This document shows, piece after piece, positions 1 through 13,200 of a stretch of DNA of 64,000 nt (positions are counted from its first letter, which is position 1; the number at the start of each line of letters is the position of its first letter). The stretch spans positions 11,699,493 through 11,763,492 of the forward strand of contig OU612071.1 in the NCBI GenBank assembly GCA_914767715.1, written 5' to 3'. The notes under the pieces are model-generated. The model searched no databases. It was given only the letters and a program-made list of their open reading frames with translations, and was not told where the DNA came from. The translations under genes and the position numbers were made by a program. This stretch comes from Membranipora membranacea (Eukaryota > Bryozoa > Gymnolaemata > Cheilostomatida > Membraniporidae).

Positions 1-380
1 AAAATTAGCATTTTTAATTTAATTGAATTGCGTGACCTCGACTTGAAGTTTAATGTCCTGACTGTTAACAGCGTGTCCTTGAGTCAAGGTTGAGTGTACT
101 GATGATGATATGAATATTGAAGATTGTCTGACGTTGTTATCCTATGGTAGTTTTCCCTGGCTAGATATGTCTGCTACTGTGGATCGGACAGCAATACAGG
201 ATCAGTCACGTCTCTAATCATAGTATATACAAATCTGTCTACAAAAGAAGCAGTGATATATTATGGATAAGGTAGGAATCGCAAAAGCTTCTGATGTTTT
301 ATTGAAAGAAATCAATTAAAAAGTCTGAGCACAGAAAAGGAAACTCTGTGTGAGCTGGAACGGATATTGAACGCGATCGT
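1..380. other. Unassigned sequence
   Basis: No gene or repeat recognised; lies before the first duplicon. Confidence 0.5.
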
Positions 381-770
381 AACCAGTGGGTTTAACCACC
401 TCTGATCAGTACCGGGACGAGTCGGGTTTTACCTTTTCGGGTTTTAACTTCCTCAGGCCTAGCTTGTGAATTCATATACACTACCAACTTGTAATTACTA
501 GCTGGTCATAGCACTGCCTGCACCAAGACTCAATCCCGGGACCTCATGCTACATTGGAAATGAATACTATATGCTCATAACAACAGCTTGTAGTCATAAT
601 TATGCTGTGATCATTTAACATTTCAACATTACATAAAGCTTTCTTCAGACATCTATAAATCAAAATAAATCATTATACTTGACAGAAAATGATGAAATTT
701 AGTCTTAACATAGCTCCTTATGTCTAGATGAGAATTTACAAACTGAATCAAACTTAATACAGCAGTCTTT
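380..770 (-). mobile_element. Diverged relative of the hAT-like element
   Basis: Read on the minus strand, about 560-760 aligns with the interior of 14567-15207 (shared tgattcagtttgtaa, catctagacataa, atgtctgaagaaagcttta). It is followed by a tRNA-like remnant near 500-560 and by acccg-rich sequence. Termini and target duplication were not found. It abuts the start of duplicon 1. Confidence 0.5.
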
Positions 771-1482
771 TATCCAATAGATATATTGGCTTAAAGTTTT
801 TGTTTCAAAAAGCATGACGTGCTTTGGGTCCCAAGCGCTTTAATAGTAGCCACTGTACATGTACTGTACATTAGTTATTTTCTATGATATCAAAACGTCA
901 CTTCGTCAAAAAACGAGTTCTTGTCATAGGAGACAAAAATTAATTCAGTACCATAAACAAGGGACGTAAACATGGTTCGCTTACGAAAACAGAGGGAAAC
1001 GACAATGGTTGTTTTCCAAGTTAGCTACCAAAACATTCAAAATCCGGTGAAGAAGAATTGTCTGAGCTCCACTGTCTCTACATATTTCGCACCCCATCCC
1101 GTCCTTGACGAGGTCATCTGATTTATACGTTACACACTCATAGACCATATATTGAATATTCATTAATTTTTGTGGACCTTATTGTGGCTCAACAGAGTTG
1201 TCTACACTTCACACATAAAATCAGATGATAGATCATGCTGTTATCAGGTAACACAAGCAGACAATCTGAACAAAGCAAGGGCTTTATACACCACCACTTG
1301 AAGAAAAAGTCATTTTCACTGACAGAGGCTATGTCTGTGTAAAATCAATGAACTTTGTTTGAAAATAATCTCACCTAACATTTATATACCAGGGCTGTTC
1401 AATCCTTAACTCCTTATTCACTATCATCTCTAAATGTGCAGTCAAGGAGTACTTCTTCTTTATACAGTCTAACCACTCATAG

Positions 1483-1870
1483 GTTGATGTAAGACTAAAG
1501 AGGAGTTAGCTATACCAAGGAGTTGGAGACTCCTAGGTTGATGTAAGACTAAAGAGGAGTTACTGTTAGCTATACCAAGGAGTTGGAGACTCCTAGGCTG
1601 ATGTTAGACTAAAGAGGAGTTGGCTATACAAAGGAGTTGGAGACTCCTAGGTTGATGTAAGACTAAAGAGGAGTTAGCTATACCAAGGAGTTGGAGACTC
1701 CTAGGTTGATGTAAGACTAAAGAGGAGTTGGCTATACCAAGGAGTTGGAGACTCCTAGGTTGATGTAAGACTAAAGAGGAGTTAGCTATACCAAGGAGTT
1801 GGAGACTCCTAGGTTGATGTTAGACTAACAGAGGTCAGGAGCTAGTTATACCAAGGAGTTAGAGACTCTA
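1483..1870 (+). repeat. 54-bp minisatellite, seven units, plus (AT)n
   Basis: Units start at 1483, 1537, 1597, 1651, 1705, 1759 and 1813, each containing gatgtaagactaaagagg and ataccaaggagttggagac. An (AT)n tract at about 1934-1958 follows. Confidence 0.9.
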
Positions 1871-1933
1871 GTCTAACTCCAGTCCTTGGTTATTATACAT
1901 ACACACTCCCTTGGTCGAACTGTTTTATATCAT

Positions 1934-1968
<35 letters not shown>

Positions 1969-2090
1969 CACTCATCGTATTGGTTTAACTAAATAATGAA
2001 AGTGCACCTTCACAAACTATACACTGTGACTGTGACTATAATTGATAGAATGTTTATAAATAATAATGTAATTTAATACGTGAGTTAGGG

Positions 2091-2163
2091 ATCGGGATAA
2101 GCTCAGTTGGTAGAGCCTTGGACTCTTGACTGCAAGGTAGTGGGTTCGATCCTCAGTGGTGCT
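2091..2163 (+). repeat. tRNA-Lys-like (CTT) SINE remnant
   Basis: A-box-like agctcagttggtagagc, anticodon region ggactcttgac and B-box gggttcgatcctc. The acceptor stem does not pair, so it is not a functional tRNA gene. Copies: 61170-61247, and 38906-38936 plus 39417-39464 (split by a MITE). Confidence 0.6.
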
Positions 2164-2178
2164 CTCCGGTGCAACCTC

Positions 2179-2427
2179 CTGGGGGGTCTTTCAATAAGAA
2201 AGAGCCAAAATCGTAATCTGATCGCTCACTCACTTAGTGAGCGATACCTGCTATGGCTCTCGCTTTCAGATCGCTCACTCATTGATGGAACTATATACAT
2301 TCTGAGTGAGCGACCTGGGAGCGATTTCACCTAATTGAAAGACCAAGTGAGTGATAATTTTGAGCGATGTGATACTGATAACTTGCTTTAGTAAAGCATC
2401 GCTCTTCCTAATTGAAAGACCCCCCAG
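2179..2427. mobile_element. MITE family 1 (CTGGGGGGTCTTTCAAT ends), duplicon 1
   Basis: About 249 bp, with inverted ends CTGGGGGGTCTTTCAAT and an inner palindrome gatcgctcactca / tgagtgagcgat. No coding capacity. Its target duplication could not be settled because the ends run into G/C. Confidence 0.8.
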
Positions 2428-3091
2428 ATTAACAATTTGTGTTTGCGACTTGAAACCTGAAACAGGAAAACCAAAGACTAGTGCAGCTTGATAAAGTATA
2501 TACCACAATAAATCACTAACTAACTAGGCACTAAAACATGCATAGTATGCATGCAATCCTACAGCAATAATACTAGCCTGTCTTGACAAGCTAAATAGCC
2601 TACCTTAATACCTGCTGGTATTACATTGGCAGCAGCATTAGTTGGATCTTTTTGACCGATCAATGAGGCTTAGCACACCTATTTACGGGTCCCACTCATA
2701 TCTTTTCGTTGTGATACATTGACTAGAGTAGGCCCCTATTTCTTTTCATTCAACTAACGGATTGTTCACTTTTAATCAAAATTGCATTTTGTTATCCAGT
2801 GGTTTTATTCACTTTTCATGTTAAATGCCAACTTAGCAGTCCCAAAAATTAAAATGTCAATATCAAGCTAATGTAATTTATGTGATGGTAAGACAGGCAG
2901 GGCATATTAGGAGATAAAGAAGAGAGAATTGGGTGGCAGGGTTTACGCCATGATCGGTCACTTGGACTTGCAAGCCTGTATTTCGCCCATATCCAGTCAT
3001 GGACCACCCAAAACCTATAACGGAGTATCCATTCAACCATACATCCAATAATCCAACTCAATCTCCAGTTAACCTTGTACATAGTAAGTAG

Positions 3092-3180
3092 TAGGAGGTG
3101 GCTCAGTCGATTAGAGCGCCGTTCCTTTATTTAGCATGCATATGTTGACGGTTGTGGGTTCGAATCCCACTAAGTCAATC
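3092..3180 (+). repeat. tRNA-derived SINE head
   Basis: A-box TGGCTCAGTCGATTAGAGCG and B-box gggttcgaatccc, joined to a non-tRNA body running downstream for perhaps 150 bp. Copies at 40393-40480 and 62185-62272. Confidence 0.65.
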
Positions 3181-3516
3181 GGCTATTGGGGTTCTGCTGG
3201 CCCCCAGGTGTGCTCCGACCTGCCTGGTAACAGAGAGCAATCTGGCACAGATATTGCGGCCTCGCCAATAAGGCAACCACTATTTCGCCGTCCATGCTTT
3301 GGGGTGTGGCTTGTGATGAGACAACTGATTTTAATCAACTTTTTTTCAATCAAAGAGTCAGCTTCCAGTTCCCCTGAGATTTTATGGCATTTATTACTGC
3401 GGTATTATCATAATAAGATCAGGCTTTGTAAAAGCTACAAACAGTTTTTTTTGGAAGCGGTTAGCACTGGGCCTAGATAGGAAGCCTTTAAATTAGAATA
3501 AGGGATGCTTTACAAA

Positions 3517-3671
3517 AGAAAAAAATAACTATCACGTTGCTCAAAATTACCATTCACTTGGTCTTGGGGCTCCCAAATCGCTCACTCAGAATGTATATAG
3601 TTCCATCAATGAGTGAGCAATTTCTGAGGTAGCGTTCATTAAGTGAGCGACACAGATTGCGTTTTTGGCTG
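3517..3671. repeat. Partial MITE family 1 copy (also 40835-40985 and 62638-62790)
   Basis: Contains the tcgctcactcagaatgtatatagttccatc core but no G-rich end. Shared by all three duplicons. Confidence 0.55.
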
Positions 3672-3874
3672 TTTTTAGTATATTTATGTGTATATAGTAT
3701 ATGACCATTGTTTGTATGATGGAATATTTATGCTAATTTTGTTTCCATTTTTACGATTATCAGCTTTGAGAAGACCCTGAGTAGGTCTGTAGACATATGT
3801 GTCCAGAGAGGAGGAGTAATGATCCATCACTGCCCAGGATCGAGAAAAAATGTGATAAACCTCTGGCCCGAAGT

Positions 3875-3909
3875 TCTAGGGGAGGCAGGGAGGCTCTGCC
3901 TCCCCTAGA
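3875..3909. repeat. 14-bp hairpin kept in all duplicons
   Basis: tctaggggaggcag pairs with ctgcctcccctaga across a 7-base loop. Also present near 41198 and 62990. Confidence 0.7.
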
Positions 3910-4668
3910 AAGCCAAATACAGTGGCCTCACAACACTATAATTGAATAAACCGTATCAGAATCAGCTCCTCTGGAATTTCCATTTGCTCATGCTAATGCC
4001 TTAATTTTTTCGGGGGAGAGCCTACAGGTCCCCTCCCCTATCATTTTTTTCTAAACTACTACATTCATATAAAACCCTGGATGACTGACAGCCTCATACC
4101 AAACAGACATCTGGAGTACCGCAGTATAGCTTGTGTAATAAACACTTGGTGTGCCTGTTATACCCTGTCTAAGCTAAGAACAAGTTTGTTCCCTCTGTGG
4201 TGGCATAGGGTTATCGCCAAAGTCGACATCTGGCACGGCCCCTCCATATCCGAATTTTGGGCTATCTCTTCGCCACCATAGAGGAAACAAACAAAACAAA
4301 CTGGTGACTATCTAACAGGGAAATTTCCCTTGATTCCATTATTAATATATCGCATTAGAACTCTCAGCTGGTATCACTAAACACCTGTCCACCTTTCCAG
4401 ACATGCCTTTCCGCCCAAGCACCTGTTTGTATTCGTGTCAGACACTTCTACAGGTCACAATCTTAGGACTGGTCTATAAAGGCATCATCAATATTCAAAA
4501 ATGGTGAAATGAGTACTGCAGAGGCACCCATGTGTGTAAATATTTGCATTCTCAGTATCTGTAGTTTCCAAAGTAACATATCCTTTATTTTATTTCAATG
4601 CAGTAAGATAACGAAGCATGTGGAACCTTTAGGAACCTTTTCATTAGATAACGTTCCTCATCAAAACC

Positions 4669-4779
4669 TAGAGCAAGTTTGATCCATTTTCCCTCATTGG
4701 ACATCCCCCCCCCCCCATACTGACACACCGGTTGAGGGGGGCAATTCCAATGAGGGAAAAATGGATCAAACTTGATCTA
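4669..4779. mobile_element. 111-bp foldback element with 9-bp target duplication
   Basis: Imperfect inverted repeats of about 33 bp (TAGAGCAAGTTTGATCC outward) around a C-rich centre. Flanked by perfect direct repeats ATCAAAACC at 4660-4668 and 4780-4788. A 9-bp duplication is typical of Mutator-like elements, but no other sign of that family is visible. Confidence 0.72.
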
Positions 4780-6919
4780 ATCAAAACCAGGGCTCCAGTA
4801 GGGCCTATTGGCTCTTTCTCAAATTTACACTGTTTGAGGCTATAGTAGCACTTTAGGGGTTGTGATATTTGCTGAGGTAAAAAAATGGTGAATCAAAGCC
4901 AATTATCGTATTATTCAGAGATCGCCCCCACCCCAAATTCAGGGCACAATGATATGAAATTTGAGCATTACACGGTCAAAGAACAGATAACAACTAAAAT
5001 AGTTGGAAATTTACTCACTCAAAACATACAAAACAAAGCACTCTTTAGTAGTATTTTCAGGCAAACTTGCAATTCCAGAGATGCTTGAAATAGCTAAATT
5101 AAATACTGGTGAACAATAAGTCAGGGTTATCTTCATAACCCCTATGTTTTAGTACTAGAATTGTGAACTTGGTAGTCTGTAGCTAGTCCTATGATTCAGC
5201 TGATTTCTTTTGTATTGCTCACTAAGTTCTAACAAACGCCTACCAAAAGAACTTGTGCCATGAAGTGTGGACAGCTGACATGATTAGACATGCTTAAAAT
5301 AGCTTAATTAAACGCTAGAGAACAATATGTCAGGGTCATCATTATAACAGCTTTGCCTCCCACTCACAATTTTATGATACTGCTTCTGCTTTCTCTATAG
5401 CCCAATTTTATTCAAATTGCAGGTGACTCTACAAATACGAGCAGCAGAGGGTGAGACTGGGGACAAGTGAGCCATTATATTAAACTCAAGATTCTCTGAA
5501 GGTAAGAAAATCACATGAAGAAAGCAAATTAGTCTCAAGCAATATAACCAGTTTACCATTCCTGAAAGATGTCCTCGCTAGTGTAAGCTGTTGATAACAC
5601 AGAACCATCTAGAGTCATATTTATTATTTCTGTTTTCTGGCCTTAGAGTTATCCTCACATGGTCAAAGAGCGGATAATAACTAATATATTTAGAAACCAG
5701 AATCCAATTATTTGTGAGAAGAAAATTTACCCCATGTCATACCTGACAAGTCTCCCTATTTGGTAGGAAGGCTCCCAGTTCATAGGAGTTTTCCATCCCC
5801 TCTCTATCTCCCTTTTTCCTCCCTCTTTTTGCATCCTTCATCCAAAAAATTGTAAACTGGTAAATTTGCCCTCTTTCTTCAATCAAGCAGTTAGAGACAA
5901 CTCATGTCGCTTAAATTTATCACTCAACTGCATATGTGATTTTTACCTCATCATCTTACCAATTTGGGCGGTTGAGCGGTTTTCACAAATCTTTTCTTGG
6001 TGATGACAATTTTAATCACTCTCAGCTAACATTCACTACTGACACGCCCTTCTACAACGACTGCTTTTTTTTAACACTTTAATTGGCAGTCTATTTCATT
6101 CCAGTAGCGGAACGTTTTCCGAATGGTGCCGAAAAAAAGCGGAAAAGGAAAGAAAGAAAGCTTGTGAATGAAAATATAAGTTAAAATGGAAATAGCTTAT
6201 TCGCATAACTATGAGAGATGAAATATCTTTGAGAAGAAAAATCCAAAAAATGTAAATGATATTTCCATTATAGTATCGTGCAGAGGCAAAATTTGTTGCA
6301 GAGATAAAAAGATAATGTTGTAATTTCAACAAAAGATATTTGAAAACTCCTGATTTAAAGCATTTATACCTCAACACACATGCTCGTTTGGTATTCCATC
6401 AGAACAAATAATCTTAAGGTGCAATTGGTCAAGTTTATCCAATGGAGAAATCATTTTTTCTTTTTCATAGACAGAGCTGCTATCTACCTTCAGTTTTAAA
6501 AATATGCAAAGCGAAAAATTCCTAATAACATGCTTGACTCAAAAAATGAAAGCAAAGTGTTTTAGGTGGAATTTGGTATTATTTAGACAATGCTATGTAG
6601 TAACTAGCATCAAATAGTCCTTGTGACCAACACACACAAAAATAAGATAAAGTTGATTTGATTCTGAGATAGTTCCCCTACTTTGCCTTTGCAATAAACT
6701 ATTTTGACCCTATAATGACCTGCTAATTGAAGAACAATCAGCTGAAATTTGACACTTTGAAATAATAAACTTACTTTTGATATTGCCTGAAGGTGAATAA
6801 AGAGTAAAATTAGCTCTAAAATTTGTTGCCAAGTCAATTAATTTAGGTTCAAGTGGGGGAACAATCTGAGAATTTGACCTATTGACCTATTGATATTTAA
6901 TAATAGAGTCATTTTGATT

Positions 6920-6942
6920 CTAACTTTTCTTTGTGTGCAGTT
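6920..6942 (+). promoter_or_regulatory. Probable 3' splice site before the start codon, copy 1
   Basis: A branch-like ttctaac followed by a pyrimidine tract and gtgtgcag, 90 bases before the ATG. The same sequence stands before the copy 2 ATG near 43902. It suggests that transcription starts further upstream and that a 5' untranslated intron exists. No core promoter was recognised. Confidence 0.45.
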
Positions 6943-7031
6943 AACAAAGGTCTACATGCCATTTTGTTTTGCTGTAATGCAGAGAATCCAATAATTAAAT
7001 TCGTTCCGATCGACACGGGAGGACACGAAAG

Positions 7032-7239
7032 ATGGCTATTATAAGACGCGGTCAAGATGTCGTCTCTATCAAAAACAAAACTAAGATGCTGCTTGCTGGC
7101 TCGACAATGCTGCTTATCACCGCGTTCATCGTAGTAGGAGCCTGCTATGCGCTTGTGCTGTCCCAACTGGAAGAGCTAAAAGATAAGATGGCCGACATGG
7201 AGGGAACAAAACGCCAGAATGCTGACTTTGAAGACTTAG
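7032..7239 (+). CDS. Copy 1 exon 1: cytosolic tail and transmembrane helix
   Basis: 69 codons plus one base, donor gtaaga. Encodes the basic tail, the hydrophobic run MLLITAFIVVGACYALVL, and the start of a charged helical segment. A pyrimidine-rich tract ending in tgtgcag at 6942 lies 90 bases upstream, a good acceptor, so a 5' untranslated exon and intron probably precede it. Confidence 0.8.
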
Positions 7240-10200
7240 GTAAGATAATACCACAATCACAGTCTAGAGATCAACAAATACCCTAGTTGTAGAGGCTTAC
7301 ACCAGAGAGTGCTTGGGGCTTGAACAATCAACCTTGAAAGCTCCAAAAGAATTCGAACCTACAACTCTAGCGGCAATGATCGCCTTGCAGTGAAAAGTAA
7401 GCGCGCTAACCGATTGCGCAATCTCCCCATCCAGATGGCGCAGTCGGTTAGGGCGCTTATGGGGGTTAATATTAAGAAGACTTGATTGAAGACATGTTTG
7501 GGTAACTTCATGCAAGCCTGCACTAAGTGTCAGCTAGGCGGTAGCTTAGATTAATAATTGACCACTCTAGGGTAGAATTCTTCTGATCTTACGACTGCTG
7601 TATATTATATTACATTGAATGATATTTATTTCAAATTCAAAGACTAGCTTTGAGGCGGCTCTTTCGTAAGAAATCATATTCTCCATATTCTATTCCATCA
7701 TGTGAGCGATTTCCAGCTTTAGAATCTTAATATTGAGGGAGTTATGGTCTCTCAAACTTTCAAGGAGATGGCTGTCGATCGGCATTTAGAATCCCCACAC
7801 TAAAAATAGATTCACAAACAAAACATAATGGGTGCAAGTGGGTGTTGTACCCAGGTCCTTGGGATCGGCAGGCAACACCACTACCATCGGACCACGACGT
7901 CCGGCTATATGAGGCCATTGATAATATAGCGCAGTGGTAGCGGCGTTGCCTGCTGGTCAATAAGACCTTGGTTTGTGACCCACATGCACCCGTATTATTA
8001 TGATATAAATGAGACATAGTGTGAGGATTTTCAATGCCGATCGAGAATAAGATGTGATACAAAACAGCAGCCTCGAAGTAAGTCTTTAAGCGATCATCGA
8101 TGCTAAAATATGCTGAAAAATGATTGAAGTTTGTAATAATGATGATACATACATGATTATCATTATTAGTACTTGGTACAGTAGAAACAGCGCTGAAGTG
8201 GAACTCTCAACTTTGTTGAAATCCAGCTTAAAATTTTATGTGTGTTAAGTATATGCATACTATTTAGGACTTTTTCCAGGTTTAACTTGGTCCAAGTGAA
8301 ATTTGATTCCATCCAAGACTAGGCCATCACAGGATTCCACCCATAAAATTCTGCATTTATATCTCAGTTCTTGAATTCAATCATAAAATTGGGTAGTTTG
8401 ACAAAATTATATACTGAAATCCATAGGATAGTGGTTAAGTTCGTGGACTGCTGTGCACTAGGTCCTTGGTTCGAGTCCAGGTGCGAGCAGTATTTTGCCC
8501 ATCACTCTAGTAGTTGAGACCCCTAAGGATGTAGACCTCTGACCCGACTTGACCCTAACATCACCCGACCACAGAAACCCAAAACCCGACCCGTTGACTC
8601 GACCCTAAATACAACACTTATCAGCATAGATTGAAAGGAAGCAAATAAGCTGCAATGGTGTAGCAGAAAAAGTTGTATAAGTTTTCTAGAATCTAGATGG
8701 ATAATGTTTGATTCAGTGTTCCTGCATTTTGAAGGTTTTCAATTAGAATGAGCATTGCCTTTTTATTAAAAAGTACCACTATCACCCGCTGAAAATTATC
8801 GCTCATTTGGTCTTTCGATATGTTCCCGAACTCTGAAGGTTATACTTCCTTCCAACGACTAATCTATTTGTGAGCTAGACCCTATCGATAATATAACGAT
8901 TTTGGCGATTTTTAACTGAAATTCTCCCCTTGATTGATTGATTTATTGATTGGTTGATTATTTGATCGATTGATCGATTTTATTCCTATTGCTAAATTGA
9001 TATATGTTGTGAAATACTGGGCCCACGATATTAAAAATGATTGGACGGTCCCATACTATTGGGGAGCTTCCTGCAAATAGAATTGTGTCTTCTCATACAT
9101 CCAGTTCATTATTAGCTTCTCAAACATTTTTAATTGTTGACATCTCTGTGTATCACATCATGTTAACATACATGCTTTGAACTATAATAAATATTATGTT
9201 ATTGTTGTCAAGTTCATGAATGTTAGAATCCCATTACTCAGACAATTAGTGGTTCTCAATCAAACAAGTTTGCATCGCTACCCCCCCCCCCCCCCTGGAC
9301 TTAGATTAAGTGAGAACAATTGTCGGGGACAAATAGTCAGCAACCCATTAATAACAGCTCAATATTTACCAAGGGCTGGAAGTTTGTCAAGTTGGTGAAA
9401 TGACTATCATTATCATATTTATTGAAGGTGGTACCACCAATGAGCCGCACGGAGGCACTTTTGATGTGAATGCTCGCATTGACACCCTGTCTCGAGCCCA
9501 AAAGGAAAACCATCAGATGCTACAACGGTTCGGTGAGAGCTAGTTAACTCTGCACATATCTCAGTTTAAAATTCATTATTCATCATTATTGTGTAGTGTC
9601 CGTAATAACAGGGTAGTTTCAACACCAACGAATTGAATCATGTATGGCTCAAGTATGTAATTGCCTTTTTACATTGAAAAGAGCTAGAAGGCAAATGTCA
9701 TGTATATCACAGGTTATGCAAAAATTGATTAAAAGCACACTGAAGTCCAGTAGCAAAACAATTAGGAATATTTTTAGGCACTACAGGCACAGTCCCATGT
9801 TTTATCTTTCTTTACCTTCTTTCTCAGAGGGACAGAAAATTTGGTTAGATACCAAGAGTTGTAGATATTGGAGCCGTATTTGAGCCACACTAGCCCTGTC
9901 ACGGGCCCACTTATTTTGTTTAAGGCTTGAGGAGCTTAATGTTGGTTAATTGAAAAATCTTATTTTGTTTGTAGAGCGGAGTTTGGCCGCAATTACAAAG
10001 AGGCAAAAGAAGAATGACGATGAAATTCAAAATCTCAGTGAGGGTTTGCTATATCATTCCACTCTCAGGACATCATCAGTTCCTGAATTCCATAGCAACA
10101 AGTTCAATACTGTTGTAATGTCACGCCAAAAGTCTACATGAATCATTGAATAATGCATTATTAGCAATCAAGCAGCAGTGTTGTAATGTAGTGTAATGTA

Positions 10201-13200
10201 GCAGAAAAACTGCTATTATTGTAGGCTATAGGCCAGGTAGCCATTGAAAGCCCTGCTCCGCGGTCCAGGTTTAATTACAATCTGAATGAGTGTCAAAATT
10301 TGAATGACCAATTTTATTGCTATCACTATCTCAAGTAATTGTGAAAAATGCCCAATTGACGGTGAGCTTATGGAAGGATAGGATGGGCTTTATTTGTCAT
10401 GCGGTTATACTCTCATGAAAATGAGGCAACAAAAATTATCTCAAAAAGTAAGACAGAACTATTTGCTAGCAATTAGCATATTGGAAAAAGAAACTTCTAT
10501 TCAACTTCTCAGCCCTACTGCGAAATATATATATTATGTTTTATATGTTATGTTTATCTTATATTTTTTGAAGGATACCCATCCAAGCAACCAGTAGAAG
10601 ACACGACCTTTCAAGGACCTCAAGGAGTGAATCATCAAATGTCCCAGCAACTTGGTGAGAGCTCAAAAACTCTTAAAATTCTGCACATATCTCAGTTCTA
10701 GAAACCAATCATGATTGAGTAGTTTAGCAGGGGTATCCTTTGATTAGAAAGAGCGATGCGCTACTAAAGCAAGTTTACACAATCACATCGCTCAAAATTA
10801 TCACTCTTTTGGTTTTTCAATTAGACAAAATCGCTCCAAAATCGCTCACATATAAAGTATACAGTTCAATCAATGAGTGAGCGATTTCTTAGCGAGACCC
10901 CAAGCAGGTATTGATCACTCACTGAGTGAGCATTGCAATTTTGGCAGTTTCCAATTGAAGGGCCCCCTGATTAGCATACCCTATAGGAGTTTAATTTAGC
11001 TAGAGTTTAATTTCGCTACTATGGTGAGTGAGTTTAATTTAAGATACACTAAATTTCGCTAGTAGGCTTACTAGGGGAAATTTTCAAAAAATGTTCAAGC
11101 TGGGATTCAAACCCAGGGCATAACCTTCCATCTGATTGCAAGGCAGACACTTAGAACACTACACCACACTGCCTTGCATGCATATGGTAAGGGGTATTCC
11201 TGTATAATTGTACATTGTTTATGAAACTGAGTGGTGTTTATTGCTTAGGAAGTAATTTCCGCTATCATACAATTTCGTTACTTAGGCAAAAATGCGAAAA
11301 GCGAATCCTAAATGCCGCGAAAAACTAAACTCCTATAGGGTAGATGGAAAGGAAGAAAAAAGCTTCAATGGTGTAGCAGAAAAAAATTGTTAAAGTTTTC
11401 TAGAGTCTGGATAAATAACATTTGATTCAGTGGTCCTGCATTCCGGGGGGTCTTTCAATAAGAATAAGCATTGCCTTTTTAATAAAAAGTATCACTATCA
11501 CCTGCTAAAAATTATCACTCGCTTGGTCTTTCAATTAGATAAAATCGCTCCCAAATCTTTAACTCATAGTGTATATAGTACCATCAGTGAGCGAGCGATT
11601 TCTGAGCGTGACCCCTAGCAGGTATCACTCGCTGATGATAGGATAGGATAGGCTCTATTTCTTCCTCCATATATCAGAAAGTATGATGCCTTGAGTGAAA
11701 AAAATAATGTAAAAAATGGATTACGATTAGAAATAAATTGTCAAGAAAAAATAGACTGGAGCTCTACATGAAAGTGAAGCAAAAAAATTATCTCAAAAAG
11801 TGAGACAGAACTATTTGCTAGCAATTAGCATATTGGAAAAAGAAACTTCTCTTCAACTGCTCAGTTGAAATATATATATAATATTTTATATGTTATTTTT
11901 ATTTTTATATTTTTGAAGGATACCCAACCAAGCAACCAGTGGGAGACACCACCATTCAAGGACATCAAGGAGTGAATCGTCAAAAGTCCCAGCAACTCGG
12001 TGAGAGCTCATAATCTCATGAAATTCTGCACATATCTCAGTTCTAGAAACCAATCATAATTGGGTAGTTTAGCAGGGGGGTCCTTTAGTTTGAATGAGCA
12101 ATGCGCTACTAAAGCAAGTAATCAGTATCACATTGGTCAAAATTTTACTCACTTTGTCTTTCAATTAGACAAAATCGACCCCAAATCTGTCACTCATAGT
12201 GTATATAGTACCATCAGTGAGTGAGCGATTTCTGAGCGACACCCCTAGCAGGTATCACTCGCTAATGATAGGATAGGATAGGCTCTATTTCTTCCTCCAT
12301 ATATCAGAAAGTATGATGCCTTGAGTGAAAACAATTGTAAGAATTGAATTACGATTAGAAATAAATTAAAAAGAAAAATTAGACTGGAGCTCTACATGAA
12401 AATGAGGCAAAGAAATTTATCCCAAAAAAGTAAGACAGAACTATTTGCTAGCAATTAGCATATTCGAAAAAGAAACTTCTCTTCAACCTCTCAGTCCTAC
12501 TGCGAAATAATACCATATTTTATATTTTGTATTTTACTTATTTTTTTGAAGGATACCCAACCAAGCAACCAGTTGGAGAAACAACTGTTCAAGGACCTCA
12601 AGGAGTGAATCATCAAATGTCCCAGCAATTTGGTGAGATCTCACAAACTAATAAAGTTCTGCACATATCTCAGTTCTAGAAACCAATCATGATTGGGTAG
12701 TTAAACATAGATTAGCATAGATCGAAAGGAAGCAAAAAGGCTTCAATGGTGTAGCAGAAAAATTATAAAAGTTTTCTAGAGTCTAGATAATAATATTTGG
12801 TTCGGTGTTCCTGCATTCTGGGGGGTCTTCCAATAAGAATGAGCATTGCATTTATAGAGAAAAGTATCACTATCACCCGCTGAAAATTATCACTCACTTG
12901 GTCTTTCAATTAGACAAAATCGCTCCCGAATCGCTAACTCATAATGTATATAGTACCATCAGTGTATGAGCGATTTCTGAGCGAGACCCCTAGCAGGTAT
13001 CACTTGCTAATGATAGAATGAGAGGGGATTTATTTGTCCCTCCATATATCAGAAAGTATGATGCCTTGAGTGAAAACAATTGTAAAAATTGAATTACGAT
13101 TAGAAATAAATTGAAAAGAAAAATTAGACTGGAGCTCTACATGAAAGTGAGGTAAAAAAAATTATCCCAAAAAGTAAGACAGAACTATTTGCTAGCAATT

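Noticed and set aside
2091-2163. Functional tRNA-Lys gene
   Set aside because: The boxes are good but there is no pairing acceptor stem, and it belongs to a repeated unit.
3136-3480. Plus-strand frame repeated in all duplicons (40437, 62229)
   Set aside because: It translates a tRNA-derived SINE and its body; frame length changes between copies.
6096-6377. Minus-strand 93-residue frame repeated at 43084-43365
   Set aside because: Composition is low-complexity AT-rich, no domain, no splice evidence; similarity is explained by the duplication.
7760-8062. Minus-strand 100-residue frame, repeated at 44731-45033
   Set aside because: It reads through the inverted tRNA-like pair and has no splice or domain support; its preservation follows from the duplication.
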